A stretch of 64,000 nt of DNA, taken from NCBI GenBank assembly GCA_003255065.1, contig QAOA01003503.1, positions 1 through 64,000 on the forward strand, in the 5' to 3' direction. Shown in pieces: positions 46,706 to 58,511 of the stretch. The DNA comes from Cercis canadensis (lineage: Eukaryota > Streptophyta > Magnoliopsida > Fabales > Fabaceae). Numbering within the stretch: position 1 is the first letter of the stretch; every line of letters begins with the position of its first letter. The notes under the pieces are model-generated. The model did no database searches and was not told where the DNA came from. It saw only the letters and a program-made list of their open reading frames with translations. Made by a program: the position numbers and the translations under genes.

Positions 46706-48581
46706 ATTCGAATAAAAGGCATATGCCCTAATTCATCAATTTGAAGTTTAAATTGGATTGGGCTAATCTTTTAATTAAAAGAGGGCTTTCTCTTGGACTT
46801 TTATCTAATTATTTATGGTGTTTAAAAGATAGGCCAACCAAGTTGTCTTCAGATTGGGGAAGGTTACTGTTTTGGACTTATCTTGCCCATTGCTTCTAAC
46901 CAATATGGATCTCACAAAAAAATAGACTCAATAAGCTTTCTATGGACACCAATTTTGTCCATTTTGACAGAGTAACTTTGAAATATGAGCCTCCAAAGTT
47001 GAGCTATATTTCATTGCAGTTTCAAGCTCGTTGGACTGTGGTTGCATTCTAGTGAGAACCAGCCATAGATATGGAAAGGAGCAGAGTCAGAAAAACGTTC
47101 AAAGGGTGAGTATTGTTGTTATTAATTAATTAATGGCAGCTGTTGTGGCACTCTTCCGGTCATTGATATGCATTTAATGAGAATTTATGACTGAGATTAA
47201 TCTAACAAATGTCATATTACCCCTATAATATGAGAGGATCTTGATCCCTATTTAATCGTTTATCATTTTTAATTTGAGGTAAATTAATTGTTAATTACTA
47301 TCTTGCCATATGCACATGTTGTTTTTCATCCATTTTCGGACAGAAGGCTGCAAAAAGTAATTTTTTTTTTTTTTTTTACTCATTTTGAAAATATTTGGGA
47401 TCTTTTGAATGTTTGTAAAATTTCAAGATTCAATTGCATGTTAATTTAAGTTGATGGGGATAAATTAAAAATAAAAATAAAAATAAGGGTAAGATATATA
47501 TAACCCTCTTCAACTATAATTAATGTGTACAAAAAAACACTTTGAGTTTTAAAAAGGCGTAGTCAAAATTGTGAACTTTGCACTTTATGCACAAAAGAAC
47601 TTCCATTAGTTTGATTGTTAGTTTATGGATGAAAATAGCATGTGTCAGTCACATGATATTATTAAAACGTAAATTTATTTATTTTAATCTCGGATAAATA
47701 TGAACAAAAATAGTCAAAAAATTCAAAAAAAAAATCTAATTATAAAAATCTAGAATTAATTAAAAAAATGCTTAAAGTAAAGAAAAATATTAAAATTAAG
47801 GAAAAATTAGAATTAAAGAGAAATAAAAGCTATTACAATTAGGAAAAGATTCATAGGGAAACATGGAGTGCACACTTTAAAGTTGAAGTCTGTTTTGGAA
47901 ACTTGGACAGTGGAGAAAATGGTTGTAACAAGCTGTTTTACGGATCTTCCACGTATAGCTGGTGTCTTTCGCATGCTTTGGAAATGTTGAGTACTAGTTT
48001 TTTTTGGTGTCTATGCTGTTCGGCAGCATCAGATAACCAATTTACAGTAGGAACACACTTTGAAGGGAATAATCAACAGCAAAAGCTTATATCTATGGCA
48101 CTGATGGCTTTTATTTTACTTTTTTTGGGCTTTTAGTTATAACTCTGAGTTTAAATACAAAATTTTAAGTTTTGAGAATGACTTTAATATCACTCAGCTA
48201 TAAATTATTTAATGCACTGATGACAATAATATTCAGTAATTTATAACACGGTCCTTGCTAACTTATTAACGACTCAAATTTCAACAGTTTATAAACTCTA
48301 TATATAAATAGAAATTGGTCTTCTACGATCAGAATTCTTTCAAGCCTCTCAAGATAAATAAACCTTCCAAAGTAACTATTTTATCATAATTATATTTGTA
48401 ATGTGTACTTTTTTATTCATTTCTTTATAAAATATTCACGTCAAGTATAACAAAACAAAATCACATTGGCACTATTGGTGTTCTAGCTTAAAACACTTAA
48501 TTTATTTTATTTTTAGTTTATTAGAAGATACATAATACGAGGTAACTTGTCTCATTCCATAATTCTAATCCACCTACCCAA
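46706..48581. other. Intergenic, no gene recognised
   Basis: AT-rich with homopolymers. A 77-codon plus-strand ORF at 47903-48136 has no recognised match or supporting exon structure. Confidence 0.4.
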
Positions 48582-48997
48582 AGAGGTTTTAGGTTTTAAG
48601 GTAGAATTTTCTCAACCACATTAGGCTATCCTCAATGGACATTGAAAACACTTTATTAGAGACATAATAATTTATATACCGAAAAAGAGATAACAATTTC
48701 TACAAGATGCAAAACATAAAATTAAATAGCAGCAATCATAGAAAGAGCAGGTTTTTAATTTTGGTGACAGAGTAAATTGCGCTCTCNAGAGGTTTTTAGG
48801 TTTTAAGGTAGAATTTTCTCAACCACATTAGGCTATCCTCAATGGACATTGAAAACACTTTATTAATTAGAGACATAATAATTTATATACCAAAAAAGAG
48901 ATAACAATTTCTACAAGATGCAAAACATAAAATTAAATAGCAGCAATCATAGAAAAAGCAGGTTTTTAATTTTGGTGACAGAGTAAATTGCGCTCTC
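48582..48997. repeat. Duplication flanking single-N join at 48787
   Basis: 48582-48786 and 48788-48997 are nearly identical apart from small indels, separated by one N. Probably an unmerged contig overlap. The second copy ends just downstream of the defensin-like gene. Confidence 0.75.
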
Positions 48998-49014
48998 CCG
49001 TATTTGATCACTTG

Positions 49015-49353
49015 TTAACAAGGATAGTAGCACGAACATCTAAAGAAATCGCAACGTCCCCCAGAAAAATTCTACGAATTCTTGCAGGTGGAAAAACACC
49101 ATTCATGTATAAAACAAGCACCATGAAATTTTCCGCTATACTGATGACAAAATTTTCCTTCCAAATTTCGTATCCCTGCTTATATAAAAGATAAGAAAGA
49201 AGAAATAGACAAAGATAAATGATACTGGTTGATATGATTATGATTGTTAACCAATATAAAAGAGAGAGACTAACCATTGGTAGAGGGAAGGAGAAGGGAA
49301 AGGTAGAGAAAGGCAATAATGAAGGTGGAAGATTTACAAAGAGAACTCTTCAT
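49015..49353 (-). pseudogene. Plant defensin-like gene with premature stop
   Basis: Exon 1 (49353-49275) encodes a secretory signal peptide: MKSS, then a hydrophobic core FIIAFLYLSLLLP, cut likely near STNG. An 99-bp intron (GT...CAG) follows. Exon 2 (49175-49015) encodes eight cysteines spaced C-x10-C-x5-C-x3-C-x10-C-x4-C-x-C-x3-C, close to the plant defensin cysteine-stabilised alpha-beta scaffold, with the gamma-core GGRC between cysteines 4 and 6. The frame is interrupted by TAG at 49074-49072, between cysteines 4 and 5, then stays open to a TAA at 49017-49015. As read, the product would lose half of its disulfide partners. Defensins are small secreted antimicrobial or signalling peptides. 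The single stop may be a recent mutation, one allele, or a draft error. Confidence 0.75.
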
Positions 49354-49840
49354 GTTTGCTATAAATTGAAGGCTCTTAGTGGTGCTCAAGGAAAGTATTT
49401 GGTTGGGTTTATATATATGGTGAAAGCAAGGCATTGTTGTCTCCGCTTCTTGTCATGTTCCTTTCTTTGCTATCCTTGTGGTGGTTCTGGGCAGCAAGCA
49501 AAGTGAAATACGCATGGGGAGGCACAGCCAATTTTCATTCCAAAAAATGGAATCTGTATATTATATATGCCATGTAATTTAATAGTAAAAGTGTGCAATC
49601 AGCATTTTTCATTATCAATCCTTCCAAAAAGAAAATCTATTTCATTTATTTATATAAAAAGGAGAAGAAGAAGAAGACGTGGACACGTTACTAAGGGAAG
49701 GGGGATTTACGTGAAGCTCAATGCAAAGAGTGAGGCATTTGTAGAAAGAAACAGATAAGAACGTTCTAGGTAATAATTAATAAAGGCGTTTTGGAAACTT
49801 CGAAGAGTAGTTGAACAAGGTGCAGAGTTGGAAAAATGGC

Positions 49841-50040
49841 TTGCTGGGGTTTTAGATCTTGCATTGCACATANTTGCTGGGTTTTTAGATCTTGCATTGC
49901 ACATACGGCTGGTTTCCTTTTGTAGTTCTTGTTGTTTAGTATCCGTATCATGCTGTTGGGCAGCAGAACGTTAGTTTCTTTCTTCTTTTTTTTTTTTTTT
50001 TNTTTTTTTTTTTTTTTTGGTCCTATAGATAAATAGTGAC
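49841..50040. repeat. Small contig joins at N 49873 and N 50002
   Basis: 49841-49872 recurs after the N at 49874-49905 with slight change. N 50002 lies in a T run. Both look like assembly joins. Confidence 0.6.
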
Positions 50041-50052
50041 TATGATTGTAAT

Positions 50053-50283
50053 TATTGAGTCTTGATGCAGAGAATCAGAATCAAGCACACGAAATGAAAT
50101 GCAGAAGAATGAATTCTTATACAGAGATATATATATCAGTAAATACATATGTGACGTGTAAATATATTGACCATTCAGATTAAAGCTAATCTAACTCTAA
50201 TCTAACTGATTGCTAACTGATGATGACGTGGCTAACTAACTAACTGACTAATGCTGAATAAGTGTGAAAACACGTGTCTAATA
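50053..50283 (-). mobile_element. Solo LTR, 231 bp, related to the copia at 5500
   Basis: On the minus strand it begins TATTAGACACGTG and ends GACTCAATA, flanked by a perfect 5-bp duplication GTAAT (50048-50052 and 50284-50288). It shares with the copia LTR the TATTAGACA start, AGTTAGTTAGTTAG, TTTACACGTCA, CATTTCATTTC-like parts and ATA end. No internal region remains. It shows the unusual TAT...ATA ends are a trait of a family, not of one damaged copy. Confidence 0.8.
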
Positions 50284-50798
50284 GTAATTGAGAAGATTCA
50301 AATCAAAAAAAGAGACAAGGAGACTAACCTTATAATTGGGAGCATGCTACACTGAGCTAGAGTTACATTTTGGCTCTCTTTTCTACATTTCAAAATTTAT
50401 TCTACTGAATAACTAATCTTTTATCATATAATATACACCGACAGGGATTTAAATTGTGGGAAAATGTGTTAATAATGGGTTGCAATTGTGAATAGTAAAA
50501 TTCGTATTATATGCTCTATGTGCTTGGTAAAATTTATATATATATTAGAATTTATGTACCATTGTGAATCTATTTATATATTAGACCACAATTTAAATTT
50601 ATTTTCTTACAATTCTGATCTCTTACATTTCTTATGAAAAAGGTCCTTCCATATTCTTAAAAACGCTATTCCCTTCGCATCAACAATTTTAAGACATGTT
50701 ATACGCCCAACACATGGACCTTCTTACAAAATGAAACTATATTATAGATGCGTAGTGCTTACTTTCTTCCTCACTGCTATTGGCTAGCATTACTTATA

Positions 50799-52100
50799 GG
50801 GGGCGTTTGGTATATGAATTTTTTTAAAATATTTTGGGAATCATAACTTGGGAAATTAAAATTCTCATGTTTGGTATAAAATTTTTTTTAAAAAATATTT
50901 CCAAGCAAATAGGATTCATGAGAATAGTTTTGGGGCAAATTTCTCACAAAAAAAAAATTCTATAGGAGGAGGTGAGATTCTTAGATTCTCATGCTATGAA
51001 AAAGTTTATTAGATATAAAAAGACATATATACTCTTTATTAATGGTATAATCATAATAATATCAAAATTAAAACAAACAAATAAAATAAATAAAAAAATT
51101 AAATAAACAAATAAAAAAAGTAAATAATACCAAAATTGAAAGTTACTTTTTACCGTGCATAAAATTTTGTGGATCCAAGTATTTTCCGGGAAAAAAAAAA
51201 TTAATTGAATTTATTTATTTTTCATCGCAACATGTATACATAATACAATATTACAATGACCATTAAGTAATGACTCGCTGCATATGCAAATTTATATTTT
51301 TGAGGTGTAATATATTTGAATTAACTGGTCTCAACATTTTCTTTGTGGTTAAATCGTTTTCAAGGGAGGAGATGTCAATAAATTGGGACACTAGATCATA
51401 GGAAAACAAAAAAAAAAAATTTGCATTCTCTGTTATTATTTGTCATTCATCTAAATGATGTTGGAAATTCAGAATGAAACATGAACTTTAGTTAACAAAG
51501 CAACTGAGTTAAAACATGAAATTCTGATATATTGTGTCATATATATATATATCAGAATTTGCAAATGTTATAAGGACATGTTGTTGAAGCAAGAACAGGA
51601 GAAATTTGCGGCATCATTTGTTTAAAACTTTGTAACAACATTGGGAAAGAGGTTGTGAATTTGTTATTAATTATTTTTGTCATTGTTGTGTAAAAAATGT
51701 ATATATTTTTTTTCATATTATTTGTTATATATGAGTCTTATAATAAAAATTATATATAATATTATTTTTTTCATTCAAATTTAGATAGGGGTATTTTTTA
51801 AAAAATAACTTAGATTTCTAAGAAAGTAATATTTGAACCAAATATAAAATGTAAGATTCTTAGGAATAAATATTCAAACATTCCCAAGAATGTTTATGGC
51901 CAACCAAACATAAATTATAACATTCCTAAGAACAAAATTCCCAAAAATGATGTTTCCCAAGAACTAAAAAAAATCAATGTACCAAACGCCCCAAGAACGT
52001 TTATAGCCAACCAAACATAAATTATAACATTCCTAAGAACAAGATTTCCAAAAATAATGTTTCCCGGAAACTAAAAAAAATTCATGTACCAAACACCCCC
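50799..52100. mobile_element. PIF/Harbinger-like non-autonomous element, 1.3 kb
   Basis: Ends GGGGGCGTTTGGTATATG and, complemented, GGGGGTGTTTGGTACATG, flanked by a 3-bp ATA on each side. The right end is present twice in tandem: about 51883-51990 (GTTTATGGCCAACCAAAC...CAATGTACCAAACGCC) and about 51991-52100 (GTTTATAGCCAACCAAAC...). The ends match the element at 23194-24441. The interior (about 51130-51690) is different and was not recognised; no transposase. Confidence 0.72.
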
Positions 52101-52895
52101 ATAGTTAAAAGATATTGACCAATCAACCTGTGTCATAGTGGTATTAACTGGTGGTGGCAACCATATGTTATGAATATTCACATGTCAGCTATGTGAGTGT
52201 TAAGTAATATAGAGTAAAGAAATCCTATAATTAATATAAAAAAGAAAAATGTGTAATATATAATACTAGAATTAGCACAAGACTGATGGACTTAAGCTTT
52301 TATATCAAGTAGGTGTTTGAGATTTTCNCTCAAGTAGGTGTTTGAGATTAAGTTGTTGAATGGGTCCCGAGGAAGAGAAGTGCAAATGGGCCTCTTAGTT
52401 GGTAATGTTCCCTTGGATAAGAAAAGCACATGCAAATAAAGAGAGTGGAAGTGGGCTTCTCCTATGTGAAGCCACTGGGCACGCCCTCCAATTAAGGGAG
52501 AGTCGTTACTCAGTCTCAAATCTCAATGGCAAGACCTAAGGGGGGTGAATTCGGTTTTTAAAACATTTTTCACTAAGATTTTTCTTGAAGGGCTTGCAAC
52601 TTCTTAATGAAAGACTTAATATAATGTAAAGTAATACTCTCATAAACCCAATAAAAAAAACCTCACATATGGCGGGTGGGGCCCACTTTTTTATGTCGTG
52701 TAAGACTGTGAGAATATTACTAGGAGTGTACCTAACTTTCTTTTTAATACTGGACCATACATCAGTTCAAGTTCACCAGGAAAATAACTCTTGCGTTTGA
52801 AGAAAGGGGAAAAATACAGAAGCTAAAAGGTATAAATAAAGACTCCTACATGTTTACCAATTCAGACGACATCACTCTTCATGTCGTATACCATG
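52101..52895. other. 3' flank of NPH3/BTB gene and small contig join
   Basis: Contains a short duplication around N 52328 (TCAAGTAGGTGTTTGAGATT at about 52305 and 52330). Otherwise AT-rich; presumed 3' UTR of the minus-strand gene begins near 52895. No other gene seen. Confidence 0.4.
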
Positions 52896-55203
52896 CTATG
52901 GATGTACCTTCTTTTTATTCACACGGGAATTGAATTCATGAATGCTACTGATGCATCCAAACTTCCTCTTCATTTTTCCCCAAACACTGACTTTGTCCTT
53001 TCTGGCATTATGGCATTTCTCAATCTCTTTCCTCATGCTATGGCTCTCTCTCTCAAGCTCAGTCACCTTCTTGTTCACTATCTCTACTTCAGTTTCTGCT
53101 ACCTCCTGCCCACTACCCACTTCCTCTTCTCCCAGCTTCTGATCAATTGCTTGTATCTCCATTGCCATTCTCTCGCGAAGATGTAATTGCCCCACAAACA
53201 ACACCTGCACCACCACTCTTATTGGCAGCCTTTCATTTTTTGCTGCATGTTCAAGAGCTTCAGGAGACATCTTTTGGCAATCCAAAACTTGGCACACTTC
53301 CTCCTTTTCTGACTCTGTCATATCCTTATGCTTGTTCAAGTAGATATCCAAAGCCCTGTAAATTCCATCATAGTTTCTTTTGATTCCAAGTGAGGCTGCA
53401 ATTGACAATTCTGCCAGTGAAATGAAACTGTGTGCTCCCAATTCTAAGTGGCTTGAAACTTCTCCTATGAAATCCTCCATAAGTTCTGCCACCATGAGTA
53501 AACCAGATTTGTCTGAGCTTCTATAATTTCTGTAGAAACTTTTCAAGATCCTCCTCAAACAATCAACATTAAATTGTGCTTCTTCAACATTGCCTTGACA
53601 AGATAGGAGAATTAGGTCATTCACTGTTGCCTGGTCTAATTGTTTGCCTATCCTGTCTTCAAATCCATTTGTGCAATCAGAGCTTGCGCGGAGAAGAATC
53701 GCGAAGCGGAGCATATCAAACAATAGTGAACATGGAAAGAGTCCACTTTCATGAAGCAAAAGCCTCTCCACTGCTTCAATGACTTCCCTAGGGCTATTCC
53801 TCTGGAAAGTTGACATCTTTTCACCTGCAGACAAAACCCACTTCTCTACATACCTGACAATAGATGCTGTGACATATTCCGGGGGAACCCTGCGAGTATT
53901 CAACTCATGAACTATTGGCTCATAAAGCTGGATAGACAATGTTGTTAAATCCTCTGATTGCCAATCAAGAACAAAGAGTTTTCTTCTTGCATTAGGTCTA
54001 TAATAAGCATTATCATCAGCTTCAAATCTATCAGCAGACATTAATGTGTTTAACGGTTCGCCAAGAAGGCGCGGATTTAGCTGTATCTTTTCAACAATGG
54101 ATTCAAGACAAGCATCAAATAAGCCAATTTCCTTTGCTTGTTGAAGATTATCAATGCTACGTAGAGCCTTGATGGTTTCTTTCCAGTTAGGTAGAACTCT
54201 ATGCTCAAAGAAGGTCAGCACCTTACAAAGTAGGTTATTTTTGCTGTAACTTTCTGTCATATCTAAAAGATTTGCAAGGTAAGTAAGGGGAATTACATTC
54301 TCAGTGGAGATATGTATTTCAACCCCACAGCAGAATTGCACAACAAGCTCAAAAATTTCGGGGACAGAAGTGATGTGCCTAAGAAATTCAGAGATGTCAT
54401 CCTTGGAATTCTTCCCGAGTAGGATGGACATTTTCGCTGATTTTGTAGCTAGAATTCCCTGAACAAAAGGGAAAAGATTACTATATCATAGTGTTATCTG
54501 TTGTGATTCCTCAATGGTTGCAAACTGCAACGAATCCAGAAATAATTCAATAGACTCAAACTATAAAAATAAGGGCTATAAAAAATTACTAAAGCAATTT
54601 GATAAAAAAAATTTGAAACGTGGGGCCAATACCCTTGTCCCTCATAAATTTGTTGATGGTTGCAAATAAAGAGATCAGGTAGAAGGATTTTAAAATTAAT
54701 ATGTGTTCTATTAGATTAAACTTGAAAAGAATCAAATTGAATAAAGCACATCCTTCAATCAAAGACTTCCAAACTGTTTGTCAAATCACTTATTATCATT
54801 TCAAAATTATAACCAACGAATGCATTAAGTGATATATTGTTTGTTGTAAGATCAATAAAGCTGTACTTGTTCATTATCATTTAAAGCACAAACGTAATTA
54901 CCTATCACCAAATTATGTAACGTAGTTAGATATTAATGAGTTCAATTCATAAGAGATTTCTATAAAGATTCTTAAACACAAGTTAAATAATCAAAATGGA
55001 ACATATCTTACATATAGCTCTAGAGTTGAAAGGTTTGCAGACTTGGAGAACCTGAAACATGAGGATAGAAGAAAGAAAGCAGACACAGTGAAAAACTGGA
55101 ATAGAATATAGAAAGAGAGAGAGGAAAACACAAAGTAATGGTAAACAGGCAGAGAGTTATTGATTTACCTAGAAGATAAATTTATCTGTTTCGTGTTGGA
55201 CAT
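52896..55203 (-). CDS. NPH3/BTB-domain protein (At5g17580-like)
   Basis: The main exon (54458-52896) is secure: it starts after a CAG acceptor and encodes GILATKSAKM... to a stop, 520 residues. Two small upstream exons fit in phase: 55203-55169 (MSNTKQINLSS) and 55051-55012 (FSKSANLSTLELY), giving 545 residues. The BTB part (to about residue 120) includes FELVVQFCCGVEIHISTENV. The NPH3 domain follows (RPNARRKLFVLDWQSEDLTT, LLFDMLRFAILLRAS, VCQVLDCQKMSPEALEHAAK, LPIRVVVQVLF), then an E/K-rich coiled coil and a basic tail. NPH3/BTB proteins act as substrate adaptors for CUL3 ubiquitin ligases, often at the plasma membrane. In relatives as I recall them, about ten more residues (a beta strand, VxGVPF) lie between exon 2 and GILATKSAK; here that stretch appears spliced out or broken by a TGA, so the N terminus may be shortened. 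Confidence 0.85.
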
Positions 55204-56547
55204 CTCTCTATTGCTTCCTTTAACTGATGCAAAATGTTGAAAACAGTGGGATTGCAGAGTTTTCCTGTTCTTTTTCAATGCTAAAAGGTATCAGATTTTT
55301 CTCTTTCATAAATTTTAAAACTATGTCAAGTTACAGAAGATTAAACCAAGGAACTAAGATGAAATATTGTATCATATTGTTCAACATGACAAAGGGTTAT
55401 GAAGATCAAAGCATTGGTCAGGATTGCTAAAAAGAAAGCTCATTTATATTAAATAGCAAACCTGTTTGCTTCTTGGTTCATAAACTTTTGCTTCTGAAAA
55501 ACAGAAAAACAGGACCCAATTCAAATTGCGTCAAGTAAATAGGAAATGCATATTTCATCCAGGGAAATTGAAGCAGATCATCATTTAAGAACAGAAAATT
55601 TGGAATATAATTTAAGGGTTTCCCTGTTCTTATTCATCAATGGCAAAAGGTATTGGATTTTTTTCACAGTCTTCTCCTATACAAATATTAGAAGGCAAAT
55701 TAATAATTTTTTCGTAAGAACTAATCATAAATTTTAGAACCGTGACAAGCTACAGAAAATTAAAACCAAGGAACTAAATTGCAAGATCCAATCCAATCCA
55801 ATCCAAAAGAAACAAAAGAAAAATATGAAAGATTATATCATATTGTTCAATTATAACAAAGATATATGAAGATAAAAACATTTATCAGGGTTGCTTAAAT
55901 ATAAAACAGCAAATCTGTTTGCTTCAGAAAACAAATAACACGATTCAATTCAAATTGCGTCAAGTAAATAGGAAATGCATTTTTCCTCAATGAAAATTGA
56001 CTTAATAGAAAACCAGACCATCAAGAACAAACAGAAAATTTGGAAACTTGATATAAAGTATATTTGAAGTGTTCCTAGTTTTATGATCATGCAGGGCTAC
56101 AACAACTACTCAAAATTCCAGACACAAGAGAGTAAAGATGATAGCTTTTAGTAGTGATTTTATATACTTTGTGATACGTAGTGACTATTTATAAACTTAT
56201 AAAATTCACAACATAGAATTGAAAAGGAAGTGAACTTAAACAAGCATACCTATATAGGAAAGTCACTCAGTATTCAGAAGATGAAGAAACTTATGAGCAG
56301 AGAGAGGAAAACAGGAATGGCCGTTAGTAAGGAGAAAGAGGATTACTTGTGTTGATATCAGAATAAATATACAAAGGGCATCTATGCTGATTGTACAAAG
56401 AATATTCTAGAGCTAGATAAATTAGTTACATTCAAAAATCAAACCTAAACAACTTCTATCTAAGTCTAACAGCTTTACAGATTTGAGAGCATTTGAATTT
56501 TGAACGTTAAAAATGTTAATTAGTTACCACACTAATATACACTAATT
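55204..56547. other. Upstream of NPH3/BTB gene; imperfect repeats
   Basis: No gene recognised. A block around 55210-55420 and another around 55520-55880 share phrases such as AATTCAAATTGCGTCAAG, CAGAAAATTTGGAA and CATATTGTTCAA (also near 55945-56045), which suggests old local duplications. Confidence 0.45.
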
Positions 56548-56697
56548 CTGAAATTTCAATTCCTCTTTGTCGATGTGCTCCTTTTCTCCCTGCTTAGTTC
56601 TCTTTCTATTCCTCTTGCTCCAGCTCTATCTTCAACTCTCTCTGCATTGCATGTGCTCTGTCTATCATTCTCTCTCTCCATCCCCCGTTTTATTGCC

Positions 56698-56758
<61 letters not shown>
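56548..56758 (+). repeat. Dispersed repeat ending in poly-T (copy 2)
   Basis: CTGAAATTTCAATTCCTC, then CTCCTTTTCTCCCTGCTTAG, a pyrimidine-rich stretch, ATTGCCCTAG and 56 T residues ending at N 56759. Same family as 15616-15825 on the minus strand. Confidence 0.6.
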
Positions 56759-57334
56759 NAGTTTAATTTTCTGAAAAATAAATGATTAATTATAAAAAAA
56801 ATATTTTCTCAATGCCACATAAATAAATTCTATCTACAATTAGATAATACTTAGAGTGGATGACAAAAATTGTGAGTTTTGATAAATAAGAAGACTAAAT
56901 TGTTTGAAATAAAAATGGAGGGAACAATAGTTTATTTAAAAAAAATAATTAAACGAAAATTACAATTATATTACATGAATCCCATATTTTTTTTCATATA
57001 GATCGGATGAGTATAACATATTGTTATTTAATATAGAAATATACTAGTTACGAGTATTATACTGTTTTTAACTAACTATGACCAGCTGTAGTGCCAAAAA
57101 GGACGGAAAGCTGGTAGTTGCTTCCTTTTCTTGCGCTATTTGGTAGATTTGGCATGCCCTTAATTTGGAAGTCATTGAAGGCATCAAAATTCCTCTCTTC
57201 AGGTAACAAGCAAGACTATATAATATGTAACCATGGCGGCAGGGCAGATTCTGTGCGGGTTTCTGATCAAGCAACTATTTTGAATGTGAAAAATCCAAGG
57301 AGGATAAGTTAGTCTCCAGTCTCCAGCTGTTTGT

Positions 57335-57814
57335 GGCTGCTATTAGCTTAAAACAGATGGTTGCTAACCCAGGACGTTCTGGTATTGGAGGGCTTATTTG
57401 TGTGTCAGCAGCTCAGGTTAATGGGTTCTGGGATTCATTCGTTATATTAGCCACAAACACTCATGCAACAGAACTGTCTACTCTTGGGCAGGGGCTTGAA
57501 TCGTAGTTACCAGGTTCGCTACACCCGTTCAAGGATTCACGTATAAATACGGATATATAATCTACATATTGGATCCTCGTTCCCGAACTCGTACCAAAGC
57601 CAACTGCTAACCCTGTGTGTTGAATTAGACAGCTTGGAGTTGGATGTGGTCAATATGACAGAAAAAGAAGCTGCAACTGTGAGACATCAGAACCTTGTTG
57701 TATAAGCATTGGAGGCTTGAGCTGAAGCATGTGTATCGAGGGGGAAATCAATGTGCTGACCTACTTGCTAAGCATTGTGCAGCTCAAATTCACGAATTCA
57801 GAGTGAATTTGTAG
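57335..57814 (+). pseudogene. LINE-type RNase H domain relic
   Basis: The translation shows ANPGRSGIGGLICVSAAQVN, then TNTHATELSTLGQGLE, matching the start and the AE-x-x-AL-x-x-GL motif of RNase H domains (RVT_3) in plant LINEs and their relics. After frame changes it shows LELDSLELDVV-like and EL-K-HVYRGGNQCADLLAKH, the C-terminal signature. Several stops and frameshifts separate the pieces. No reverse transcriptase was found next to it. Confidence 0.65.
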
Positions 57815-58511
57815 TGAATCCAGTGAACCAAACAAGGTGCGCTGGCCTTAGGCAAATTTATTGTGATCTAGTTCTCAACTGTATTATATCCAATCACATT
57901 TGTTCTAAACAAGTACTCAAACAATGATAAACCAAACAGTCTGTAGTCGAGTGAGCTTCAGGGCTTGTGAATACTAGGCAAAGTACCAAAAAAAAAAAAA
58001 AATATAACAAGAAGTGATGAGAAACTTGGGTCATACTGTTCTCAGTGGAATTGAGAAGAGTGTCAAGAACTGGAATATGAGTAAAAGAAGGGCGATTACC
58101 AGGACTAAAATTTCTATAAATAAAAATGAGAAAACTAATAGAAAAAGAAATTTGTGTGATTTATTTTAGACATTAGTGAGGAATTCAATGTCTTATGCCC
58201 TTTTCATTCTACAATTTGCTTTTACTGCGAACTGGCAATTTTAAGTATAATCTCATTTTTCACAACCTTGGTATGCTAGGAACTTATTTCAATTTTTTTT
58301 TTTCAGTGGAACATATTTTGAACATTGGAGTGAATATAAATCTATATATTTATCGTTACAGGGAATGAAAAGGGAAAGGATTTCATGCAATTGATTATGA
58401 AGTATAAAAAATTTCAAACTACAAGATTTTGCACTAAAGGAAACTATAAAAGATTAATGTACAAGCAAACAAAGGAAAATTTTACAAAACTGTCGTGAGT
58501 CCAATTATATT
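57815..58511. other. SEC23 3' flank
   Basis: Downstream of the SEC23 stop codon on the minus strand. AT-rich; no other gene seen. Confidence 0.4.

Noticed and set aside
49008..49316. Minus-strand 102-codon ORF over the defensin-like locus
   Set aside because: It reads through the intron in another frame; the spliced frame has a signal peptide and eight defensin-spaced cysteines.
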